NCBI GenBank assembly: GCA_934572355.1
Contig: CAKTKV010000066.1
Coordinates: 1-8,563 of the forward strand
Direction: 5' to 3'
From: an uncultured Oscillospiraceae bacterium
GTDB lineage: Bacteria > Bacillota > Clostridia > Oscillospirales > Oscillospiraceae
DNA: 8,563 nucleotides
The position numbers and the translations under genes were made by a program. This document shows positions 1 through 5,864 of this stretch, piece by piece (the first letter of the stretch is position 1; the number at the start of each line of letters is the position of its first letter). The notes under the pieces were generated by a model that was given only the letters and a program-made list of their open reading frames with translations, was not told where the DNA came from and ran no database searches.

Positions 1-74
1 ATCCCCCGGTGACAAAGAGCTGCCTCAACCACCGTTTCAAAAAGATAATGGGCTTCAAGCCCGAGGAAGAATAA
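1..74 (+). CDS. whiA: C-terminal end of a WhiA-like regulator (partial)
   Basis: Only the last 23 codons are in the window, read from base 3 to the TAA at 72-74. The peptide begins PPVTKSCLNHRFKKI and ends GFKPEEE. This resembles the recognition-helix part of the WhiA C-terminal helix-turn-helix, which in the family commonly reads like PPxSKSGxNHRLRKI. WhiA is a DNA-binding regulator of sporulation or cell division built from a degenerate LAGLIDADG-type fold and a C-terminal HTH. Position supports the call: in Firmicutes whiA commonly lies in the rapZ-yvcK-whiA cluster, and in Clostridia dnaE often follows. The stop lies only 4 bases before the dnaE ATG, so the two are probably translationally coupled. 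Identification rests on a short peptide and on synteny; the rest of the gene lies to the left. Confidence 0.68.
   Translation, partial: PPVTKSCLNHRFKKIMGFKPEEE
63..69 (+). promoter_or_regulatory. Ribosome binding site of dnaE, inside the end of the upstream gene
   Basis: GAGGAAG lies 9 bases before the ATG at 79 and is itself part of the last codons of the upstream WhiA-like gene. With only 4 bases between that gene's stop and the dnaE start, ribosomes finishing the first gene are well placed to start on the second. This supports ATG 79 as the dnaE start. Confidence 0.6.
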
Positions 75-78
75 AAAT

Positions 79-3000
79 ATGTCGTTCGTTCATCTTCATG
101 TGCATAGCGAGTATTCCCTGCTCGACGGAGCCTGCCGCATCGAAAAGCTGGCGGAGCGTATAAAGGAGCTGGGGCAGAACGCCGTCGCGATCACCGACCA
201 TGGCGTAATGTACGGCGCGGTCAATTTCTACCGTGCGTGCAAAGCCGCGGGCGTAAAGCCGATCATCGGCTGCGAGGTCTATGTCGCGCCGCGCAACATG
301 AGCGATAAGGAGCACGGCATTGACAATAACTATTCCCACCTGATCCTCCTGTGCAAGAACGAGACAGGCTACCGCAACCTCTGCTACCTCGTCTCCGCGG
401 GCTTCACCGAGGGCTTTTACATTAAGCCGCGCATAGACTGGTCGATTCTGCACGAGCACGCCGAGGGGCTTATATGTCTGTCCGGCTGCCTTGCGGGGTA
501 CATTCCCCAGCGGCTCATCCGCGGGGACTATGAGGCTGCAAAGGCCAAGGCGCTGGAGCTGGAAGAGCTATTCGGGAAGGATAATTTCTATCTTGAAATT
601 CAAGATCATGGCATTGAGGACGAGCAGACCGCGGGGCGCGAGCTTATCCGTCTGCACCGCGATACCGGCATCCCCCTTGTCGTGACAAACGACGCGCACT
701 ATATCGAGAAAAAGGACGCCTATTATCAGGACGTGCTCATGTGCATCCAGATGGGCAAGACCGTTGACGACCCGGGGCGTATGCGCTTTGAGACGCAGGA
801 GCTCTACCTCAAGAGTGAGGAGGAGATGCGCGCGCTGTACCCGGAGGTACCGGAGGCGGCGGACAACACTGTCGATATCGCCGCGCGCTGCAATTACGAT
901 TTTCAGTTCGGGCACTATTTCCTGCCGCGCTTCAAGCTCCCCGAGGGGGAGACGGACAGCTACGAGTACCTTAAAAAGCTGTGCGAAAAGGGCTTCGCTG
1001 AGCGCTTTGCCGACAGACCCGAGGTACACTCCCAGCTTGAATATGAGCTCGATATCATCCACAGCATGGGCTTTGTGGATTACTTTCTGATCGTTTCGGA
1101 CTTCATCGGCTATGCCAAGCGCAATGGCATCCCCGTCGGTCCCGGGCGCGGCAGCGCCGCGGGCAGCGTCGTGTCCTACTGCCTGCATATCACCGATGTC
1201 GACCCGATAAAATACAGTCTCTTCTTTGAACGCTTCCTGAATCCGGAGCGCGTGTCCATGCCGGATATCGACGTGGACTTCTGCGTCAACCGCCGCGGCG
1301 AGGTCATCGACTATGTCCGCCGTCTCTACGGCAATGACCATGTCGCGCAGATCGTCACCTTCGGTACTATGGCCGCGCGCAACGCTGTGCGCGATGTGGG
1401 CAGGGCGCTCTCCGTCAGCTACGCGGAGACGGATGCTGTCGCAAAGCAGGTCCCCTCTGGGCCGGGCGCACTGAACATGACGCTTGATGAGGCCCTGCGC
1501 CTGTCAAAGCCGCTCAAGGAAATGTACGACAGTGACGAGACCCTGAAGCGGCTCATTGACGTTGCACGGGCTCTCGAGGGTATGCCGCGCCACGCCTCGA
1601 CCCACGCGGCGGGCGTCGTGATAACCGAGAAGCCGGTGTACGAATATGTGCCGCTGGCAAAGAACGACGAGTCCGTCGTGTGCCAGTACCAGATGACGAC
1701 GCTTGAGGAGCTCGGCCTTCTCAAGATGGACTTCCTCGGCCTGCGCAACCTCACCGTGCTTGACGACGCGGTGCAGTTAGTGCGCCGACGTGAGCCGGGC
1801 TTCCGCATTGAGGATGCGCCCGAGGACGATAAGGCGACCTATGACATGCTCGCCGCCGGGCGCACCGTCGGCGTGTTCCAGCTTGAAAGCACAGGCATGA
1901 CCGGCGTGTGCACCGGCCTCAAGCCGAAGAGCATTGAAGATATCACCGCTATAATCTCCCTCTACCGCCCCGGCCCGATGGACAGCATACCCCGCTTCAT
2001 CGAGTGCTCTGCGCACCCGGAGAAGATCACCTACAAGCATGAGCTGCTGCGCCCGATACTTGAGGTCACCTACGGCTGCATCGTGTATCAGGAGCAGGTC
2101 ATTGAGATATTCCGCCGTCTCGGTGGCTTCTCGCTCGGTCAGGCGGATATGATCCGCCGCGCGATGTCGAAGAAAAAGCACAAGGTCATTGACGCTGAGC
2201 GCGTCGCGTTCATCCACGGCGATCCGAGCCGCAATATCCCCGGCGCTGTCGCAAACGGCGTGAGCGAGCAGGTCGCAAACAGCATCTATGACGAGATACT
2301 GGACTTTGCAAGCTACGCTTTCAACAAAGCCCACGCCGTGAGCTATGCCATCGTCGCCTTCCGCACGGCCTACATGAAGCGGCACTACCCCGCCGAATAT
2401 ATGGCGGCGCTGCTGACGAGCGTGCTTGAAAACAGCGCGAAGATCGCCGAATACATCGCCGAGTGCCGCGACATGGGCATAAAGCTGCTGCCGCCCGACG
2501 TCAACGAATCCGGCGCGCACTTCACCGTAAGCGGCTCGAATATACGCTATGGCCTTGTCGCCATCAAGGGCATGGGCTGGGGCGCGGTGGACGGCCTTGT
2601 CGCCGAGCGCGAGCGCGGCGGCCTGTTCCAGAGCTTTGAGGATTTCTGCCGCCGCATGAACGGGAGCGAACTTAACCGCCGCGCCGTAGATAACCTCATA
2701 AAGGCCGGCGCGTTCGACTCGATGGGCTATAAGCGCCGCGCGCTCATTCAGGTCTCCGGTGCGATAATCGACAGTATCGCTCAGGCACAGCGGGACAACA
2801 TCTCCGGCCAGCTCGACCTGTTCGGGGACTTTACCGATAACGGGCAAAAGGCCCCGGCGGTGATAAAGATACCCGATATCGAGGAATATTCCTCCCTTGA
2901 AAAGATGGCGCTCGAAAAGGAGACGACCGGGCTCTACCTCAGCGGCCACCCGATGGACGGCTACCGCGACGCCGTACGCAGGATCGGCGCGGTCCCGCTC

Positions 3001-3552
3001 GGCACGCTGCTGGGCGACCTTGCCTCCGACGACGGTGAGCACCGCTTTGCCGATAACCAGCTCGTGACGGTCGCGGGCGTCGTCGCCTCCTCCAAGACGA
3101 GGACGACGCGCAACAACACCCTCATGAGCTATATCCAGCTTGAGGACGACACCGGTTCCATGGAGCTGATGGCTTTCCAGCGCGCTCTTGATTCCGGCGG
3201 GGCATACATCAAAGATAATGCCGCTCTCGTCATTAAAGGGCGTGTCTCGATCCGCGATGAGAAGGAGCCGCAGATAGTCGTCGAGTCCATCCGTCCGCTA
3301 TCGGACATGAACGCCCCCGGCAGCAGCGCGCCGCCCCCTGCGGAAAAGAAGCTCTGGGTCAAGCTCGAGAGCGAAGACGACCCGATCCTCGACCGCATCA
3401 AGCTCATCCTCACCATGTTCCCCGGTACGCAGCAGATGATAATCTACTGCGACAGGGAGAAAAAGCGTATCGGCACGCGCTGCCTGATACATGAGGGGCT
3501 CGTCGCGGAGCTTCAAGAGCTGCTCGGTGAAAAGAACGTGGTGGTAAAATAA
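79..3552 (+). CDS. dnaE: DNA polymerase III subunit alpha (DnaE)
   Basis: This is the catalytic subunit of a C-family replicative DNA polymerase, 1157 residues, full length for the DnaE type. The N-terminal PHP domain (about 1-210) opens with HLHVHSEYSLLDG and keeps the expected metal ligands H7, H9, D16, H41, E66, H87, D205 and H207. The polymerase core has GPGRGSAAGS (354-363) in the palm, the PDIDVDF motif with catalytic D396 and D398, and the third carboxylate D551 in KMDFLGL. The finger region follows (YRPGPMDSIP from 629, then YGCIVYQEQV), then a helix-hairpin-helix area (about 800-880), the pentapeptide QLDLF (911-915) matching the sliding-clamp consensus, GLYLSGHPMD (951-960), an OB fold (about 993-1075) and a short C-terminal domain. 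There is no intein or frame break. The start follows a WhiA-like gene by 4 bases. Many Clostridia also have PolC as the main replicase, so this may be either the principal or the lagging-strand polymerase. Confidence 0.97.
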   Translation: MSFVHLHVHSEYSLLDGACRIEKLAERIKELGQNAVAITDHGVMYGAVNFYRACKAAGVKPIIGCEVYVAPRNMSDKEHGIDNNYSHLILLCKNETGYRNLCYLVSAGFTEGFYIKPRIDWSILHEHAEGLICLSGCLAGYIPQRLIRGDYEAAKAKALELEELFGKDNFYLEIQDHGIEDEQTAGRELIRLHRDTGIPLVVTNDAHYIEKKDAYYQDVLMCIQMGKTVDDPGRMRFETQELYLKSEEEMRALYPEVPEAADNTVDIAARCNYDFQFGHYFLPRFKLPEGETDSYEYLKKLCEKGFAERFADRPEVHSQLEYELDIIHSMGFVDYFLIVSDFIGYAKRNGIPVGPGRGSAAGSVVSYCLHITDVDPIKYSLFFERFLNPERVSMPDIDVDFCVNRRGEVIDYVRRLYGNDHVAQIVTFGTMAARNAVRDVGRALSVSYAETDAVAKQVPSGPGALNMTLDEALRLSKPLKEMYDSDETLKRLIDVARALEGMPRHASTHAAGVVITEKPVYEYVPLAKNDESVVCQYQMTTLEELGLLKMDFLGLRNLTVLDDAVQLVRRREPGFRIEDAPEDDKATYDMLAAGRTVGVFQLESTGMTGVCTGLKPKSIEDITAIISLYRPGPMDSIPRFIECSAHPEKITYKHELLRPILEVTYGCIVYQEQVIEIFRRLGGFSLGQADMIRRAMSKKKHKVIDAERVAFIHGDPSRNIPGAVANGVSEQVANSIYDEILDFASYAFNKAHAVSYAIVAFRTAYMKRHYPAEYMAALLTSVLENSAKIAEYIAECRDMGIKLLPPDVNESGAHFTVSGSNIRYGLVAIKGMGWGAVDGLVAERERGGLFQSFEDFCRRMNGSELNRRAVDNLIKAGAFDSMGYKRRALIQVSGAIIDSIAQAQRDNISGQLDLFGDFTDNGQKAPAVIKIPDIEEYSSLEKMALEKETTGLYLSGHPMDGYRDAVRRIGAVPLGTLLGDLASDDGEHRFADNQLVTVAGVVASSKTRTTRNNTLMSYIQLEDDTGSMELMAFQRALDSGGAYIKDNAALVIKGRVSIRDEKEPQIVVESIRPLSDMNAPGSSAPPPAEKKLWVKLESEDDPILDRIKLILTMFPGTQQMIIYCDREKKRIGTRCLIHEGLVAELQELLGEKNVVVK
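2809..2823 (+). other. Codons for the beta-clamp binding pentapeptide QLDLF in DnaE
   Basis: Residues 911-915 of DnaE read QLDLF, which fits the QLxLF clamp-binding consensus. It lies between the helix-hairpin-helix region and the OB fold, the same relative place as the internal clamp motif of E. coli alpha (QADMF). This contact would hold the polymerase on the sliding clamp. The match is seen directly; the function is inferred from the family. Confidence 0.75.
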
Positions 3553-3563
3553 AGACAGCAGAA

Positions 3564-3569
3564 AAGGAG
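3564..3569 (+). promoter_or_regulatory. Ribosome binding site of the acyltransferase gene
   Basis: AAGGAG ends 8 bases before the ATG at 3578. It lies in the 25-base gap after the dnaE stop and fixes the start of the downstream gene. No promoter-like pair of hexamers fits in the gap, so this gene is probably transcribed from upstream or from a promoter inside dnaE. Confidence 0.75.
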
Positions 3570-3577
3570 CCCCCCGC

Positions 3578-4645
3578 ATGAAAAGAAACGCGTCTCTCGA
3601 TATAATAAGGAGCTTGGCAATATTTTTCGTGCTGTGTCTGCACAGTGTTGAGAACGGCAAGTTCACCGCAGCGCCGATAACCGGCGTCGGCGGTTATATA
3701 ATGATGGGCTTATGGCTGCCGTTGATGGGCTGCCTGTCCCTGTTCCTGATGCTCTCAGGCTATCTGCTCAACAAGAAAAAGCCGACTGTGAAATACTATG
3801 TGAATTATCTGCATATCCTGATCCCGTATTTTGTCATCAGCGTCATTACGATAATCTTCAGAACTGTGCATTTTCACACTGAATTGACCGTGCGCAGTTT
3901 CTTTGGAGACATCGCCAATTTTTCCGGCTGTGGGTACTCGTGGTATCTGATGCTGTACACGGGGCTGTATCTGCTGATCCCGTTCCTCAACGCCATGTAC
4001 CACGCCCTTGAGACGAAGCGCCAGAAGCTGCTGCTGATCTTCAGCTTTTTTGCCCTGTCGCATCTGCCCTCGCTGTTAAATTCCTATATCCACTTCTATT
4101 CCGTCTGGTGGAAAAATCTCTACCCGGTGACCATGTATCTCCTCGGCGCGTACTGCTGCGAATACGCCCCGTCCAAGAAAGCCTCCTTCTACTTCAAGTG
4201 GCTGGCGGGTCTGCTCGTCGTCTTCAGTGTGTACGACGTGTTTTACCTGCACGGGGACGGTTCCCGCGTGGGCTATTACGGCTGTGAAAACTATCAGGTG
4301 CTGCTCGTCTGCTTCCTGCTCTTCCGCGGGCTCAGCGCTCTTGATACCGAAAAATGCCCCGTCTTCCTCCTCAAGTGCACGGAAGGGATCTCGAAGCTTT
4401 CGCTCTATATTTTCCTGCTGTCCGCGATCCCGGACGATATTCTCTATCCCATCGTCGCGGCAAACGTCGCCGATTACTATTCAAATTACATCTATTTTAT
4501 CCCGACGGCGCTCATCTCCTTCACCGCTTCCCTGCTGATGTCGCTCCCGCTTTACCCTCTCTGCGAATGGCTGTCACGCAAGGCACGCGATCTGGTAAAC
4601 GGGCTTATAGACCGGCTCTCCGCAAAGCGCGCCGCCGCGAACTGA
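3578..4645 (+). CDS. Acyltransferase-3 family integral membrane protein
   Basis: The 355-residue protein has about ten hydrophobic segments (near 10-24, 45-64, 79-95, 121-138, 150-167, 182-194, 206-224, 239-255, 273-296 and 303-328) and a basic C-terminal tail. The N-terminus NASLDIIRSLAIFFVLCLH carries the family's R-x10-H motif (R11 and H22) thought to be part of the active site. LSLFLMLSGYLL (53-64) and SWYLMLYTGLYLLIPFL (121-137) are also typical of acyltransferase 3 (Pfam PF01757). Members move acyl groups, often acetyl, onto surface glycans, peptidoglycan, teichoic acids or secondary metabolites; the acceptor here cannot be told from sequence. It has no extracytoplasmic SGNH domain. It lies 25 bases after dnaE with a good ribosome site and ends 9 bases before a strong terminator. 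GC is clearly lower than in dnaE, especially in 3781-3840, which hints at later acquisition, although membrane proteins also tend to be AT-richer. Confidence 0.88.
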   Translation: MKRNASLDIIRSLAIFFVLCLHSVENGKFTAAPITGVGGYIMMGLWLPLMGCLSLFLMLSGYLLNKKKPTVKYYVNYLHILIPYFVISVITIIFRTVHFHTELTVRSFFGDIANFSGCGYSWYLMLYTGLYLLIPFLNAMYHALETKRQKLLLIFSFFALSHLPSLLNSYIHFYSVWWKNLYPVTMYLLGAYCCEYAPSKKASFYFKWLAGLLVVFSVYDVFYLHGDGSRVGYYGCENYQVLLVCFLLFRGLSALDTEKCPVFLLKCTEGISKLSLYIFLLSAIPDDILYPIVAANVADYYSNYIYFIPTALISFTASLLMSLPLYPLCEWLSRKARDLVNGLIDRLSAKRAAAN

Positions 4646-4654
4646 CTCGGTTCA

Positions 4655-4695
4655 AAAAATGCACCCGCACATGTAAAGTGTGCGGGTGCATTTTT
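4655..4695. terminator. Bidirectional rho-independent terminator
   Basis: Bases 4655-4671 and 4679-4695 are perfect reverse complements (17 bp) around a 7-base loop, TGTAAAG. The inner stem GCACCCGCACA is GC-rich; the outer five pairs are an A run on the left and a T run on the right. Each strand therefore reads as a hairpin followed by U residues. It lies 9 bases after the acyltransferase stop and about 34 bases beyond the stop of the small membrane gene on the opposite strand, so it can end both convergent units. Confidence 0.93.
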
Positions 4696-4729
4696 GATGC
4701 CTTGAAGCAGGCCGTATCTTATATTTATT

Positions 4730-4927
4730 TTATCTCTTCTTCGCCGCGTAGAGGAACATCCACACGACTATCACTACCAGCGCAAAGATGACGATGATCC
4801 CGAGCACCGCGTTGAACGCGCCGCTGACAATGCTTATCGCGCCGCTTATCAGCTTTGCCGCCAGTACGAGCACGCCGACCGCAACTGCCAGTGCAATAAC
4901 GATGCCGATGATTTTATTCTTGTTCAT
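4730..4927 (-). CDS. Small two-helix membrane protein of unknown function
   Basis: This 65-residue protein is not one I recognise. It has a short basic N-terminus (MNKNK), a first hydrophobic helix (about 6-24), a middle stretch rich in Gly, Ser, Ala and Ile (25-42), a second hydrophobic helix (about 43-60) and a basic end (AAKKR). Positive charge at both ends suggests a hairpin with both termini in the cytoplasm. The start overlaps the stop of the preceding rluD-type gene as ATGA, and an AGGGGAG ribosome site lies within the last codons of that gene, so translation is probably coupled. It is the last gene of the ileS-lspA-rluD unit and is followed by the bidirectional terminator. The good ribosome site, the overlap and the clear hydrophobic pattern make it likely to be real; the function is open. 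Confidence 0.78.
   Translation of the reverse strand: MNKNKIIGIVIALAVAVGVLVLAAKLISGAISIVSGAFNAVLGIIVIFALVVIVVWMFLYAAKKR
4924..4927 (-). other. ATGA overlap of rluD-type gene and small membrane gene
   Basis: On the - strand the four bases ATGA hold the start codon of the small membrane gene and the TGA stop of the rluD-type gene. Such overlaps usually allow terminating ribosomes to restart on the next gene. Confidence 0.85.
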
Positions 4928-5862
4928 TCCGTCTCCCCTTTTCTTTCTATCGTCCCAAGCCTATCGAGTACTCCGGTGAAATATTCCGGCAGCTCCGATT
5001 CGAAACGCAGCTGCTCACCCGTCACCGGATGGATCAGGTGCAGTCTCCGTGCATGGAGGCACTGACCCTCCAGACCTTTGTCCGGGCATTTTGCGCCGTA
5101 CAGTCCGTCGCCAAGCAGCGGGTGGCCAATACTGGCCATGTGAACACGTATCTGATGCGTCCGCCCCGTCTCAAGGCGGCATTGAATGTGCGAATAGCCC
5201 CTGTACTCCGCCAGCAGCTTCCAGTGCGTGACGGCGGCTTTTGAGTTCTTCTCCGTCACGGCCATGCGCTTGCGGTCGACCGGGTGGCGGCCTATGGGCT
5301 TGTTGATGACCCCGGAGTCCTCGCGCATGTGGCCGTTGACCACCGCCTCATACTCTCTATATAGGCTGTGATCCGCCAGCTGTGCCGACAGTCCCTTGTG
5401 CGCCGCGTCGTTCTTCGCCGCGGCGATGAGCCCCGATGTGTCCTTATCGATGCGGTGAACTATGCCGGGTCTCCGCTCCCCTCCGATGCCGGAGAGACTG
5501 TCCCCGCAATGGTACATCAGCGCGTTCACAAGCGTGCCGTCCGGGTGCCCCGGAGCCGGGTGGACTACCATGCCGCGGGGTTTGTTGACGACGATGATAT
5601 CAGCATCCTCATAGACGACGTCGAGCGGGATATCCTGCGCTTCAAGCGGAATGTCTTGCGTTTCCGGGAGAAACAGCTCGATCACGTCACCGGCATTTCC
5701 GCGGTAATTCTTCTTCAGCGTCCTGCCGTCAAGCAGTACCGCCCCGGAGTCCAGACACTTCTGGAGCTGGCTGCGCGAATACTGCGGCAGAATACGGGCA
5801 AGGAGAGCGTCGATACGTTCTCCGCTCTCCTCGATTGTTATTTGTATTACGCCCTCGTCCAT
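4924..5862 (-). CDS. RluA/RluD-family 23S rRNA pseudouridine synthase
   Basis: The enzyme turns specific uridines of RNA, most likely large-subunit rRNA, into pseudouridine. Of its 312 residues, about 12-75 form an S4-type RNA-binding domain (ERIDALLARILPQYSRSQLQKCL, then VLLDG). The catalytic domain follows: VVNKPRGMVVHPAPGH (91-106), HRIDKDTSGL (136-145) with the catalytic aspartate D139, YREYEAVVNG (168-177), RLETGRTHQIRVHMASIGHPLLGD (229-252) and LHARRLHLIHP (269-279). Length and layout are those of RluD and its Bacillus relative YlyB. Its place just after lspA matches the usual Firmicutes order. The start ATG shares one base with the lspA stop (TAATG) and has no good ribosome site of its own, so translation is likely coupled to lspA. 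A 7-residue near-repeat (QDIPLEA, QDIPLDV; 69-82) sits in the linker between the domains. Which uridine is modified is not visible. Confidence 0.94.
   Translation of the reverse strand: MDEGVIQITIEESGERIDALLARILPQYSRSQLQKCLDSGAVLLDGRTLKKNYRGNAGDVIELFLPETQDIPLEAQDIPLDVVYEDADIIVVNKPRGMVVHPAPGHPDGTLVNALMYHCGDSLSGIGGERRPGIVHRIDKDTSGLIAAAKNDAAHKGLSAQLADHSLYREYEAVVNGHMREDSGVINKPIGRHPVDRKRMAVTEKNSKAAVTHWKLLAEYRGYSHIQCRLETGRTHQIRVHMASIGHPLLGDGLYGAKCPDKGLEGQCLHARRLHLIHPVTGEQLRFESELPEYFTGVLDRLGTIERKGETE
5617..5658 (-). repeat. Short tandem duplication in the RluD-type linker
   Basis: Two adjacent 21-base units encode QDIPLEA and QDIPLDV between the S4 domain and the catalytic domain. Every aligned codon pair but the Pro codon differs, with the first four differences plus the CTT/CTC pair silent, so either the duplication is old or the similarity arose by drift in a low-constraint linker. 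The second copy aligns with the normal family sequence before VYEDxDIIVVNKP. Confidence 0.6.
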
Positions 5863-5864
5863 TA
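5860..5864 (-). other. TAATG stop-start overlap of lspA and rluD-type gene
   Basis: The lspA TAA (5864-5862) and the rluD-type ATG (5862-5860) share one base. The sequence just upstream (ending GAGTTCAAATA before ATG) offers only a weak ribosome site, so start of the second gene probably depends on ribosomes leaving lspA. Confidence 0.85.

Noticed and set aside
1..74. Upstream fragment as the end of an HPr/Crh or phosphofructokinase gene, other common neighbours of dnaE.
   Set aside because: The peptide with KSCLNHRFKKI looks like the WhiA recognition helix and not like either of these protein ends, although the fragment is short.
568..1341. A 257-codon open frame on the - strand in the 5' half of dnaE.
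   Set aside because: Same reasoning: the dnaE frame explains the sequence and the antisense product shows no domain.
1264..1740. Possible intein in dnaE between the catalytic motifs, as occurs in some dnaE genes.
   Set aside because: The polymerase motifs are continuous with normal spacing (D396, D398, D551) and total length is normal.
1777..3042. A 421-codon open frame on the - strand inside dnaE.
   Set aside because: It lies opposite strongly conserved polymerase sequence, has no recognisable motif and no credible ribosome site; it is a shadow of GC-biased codons.
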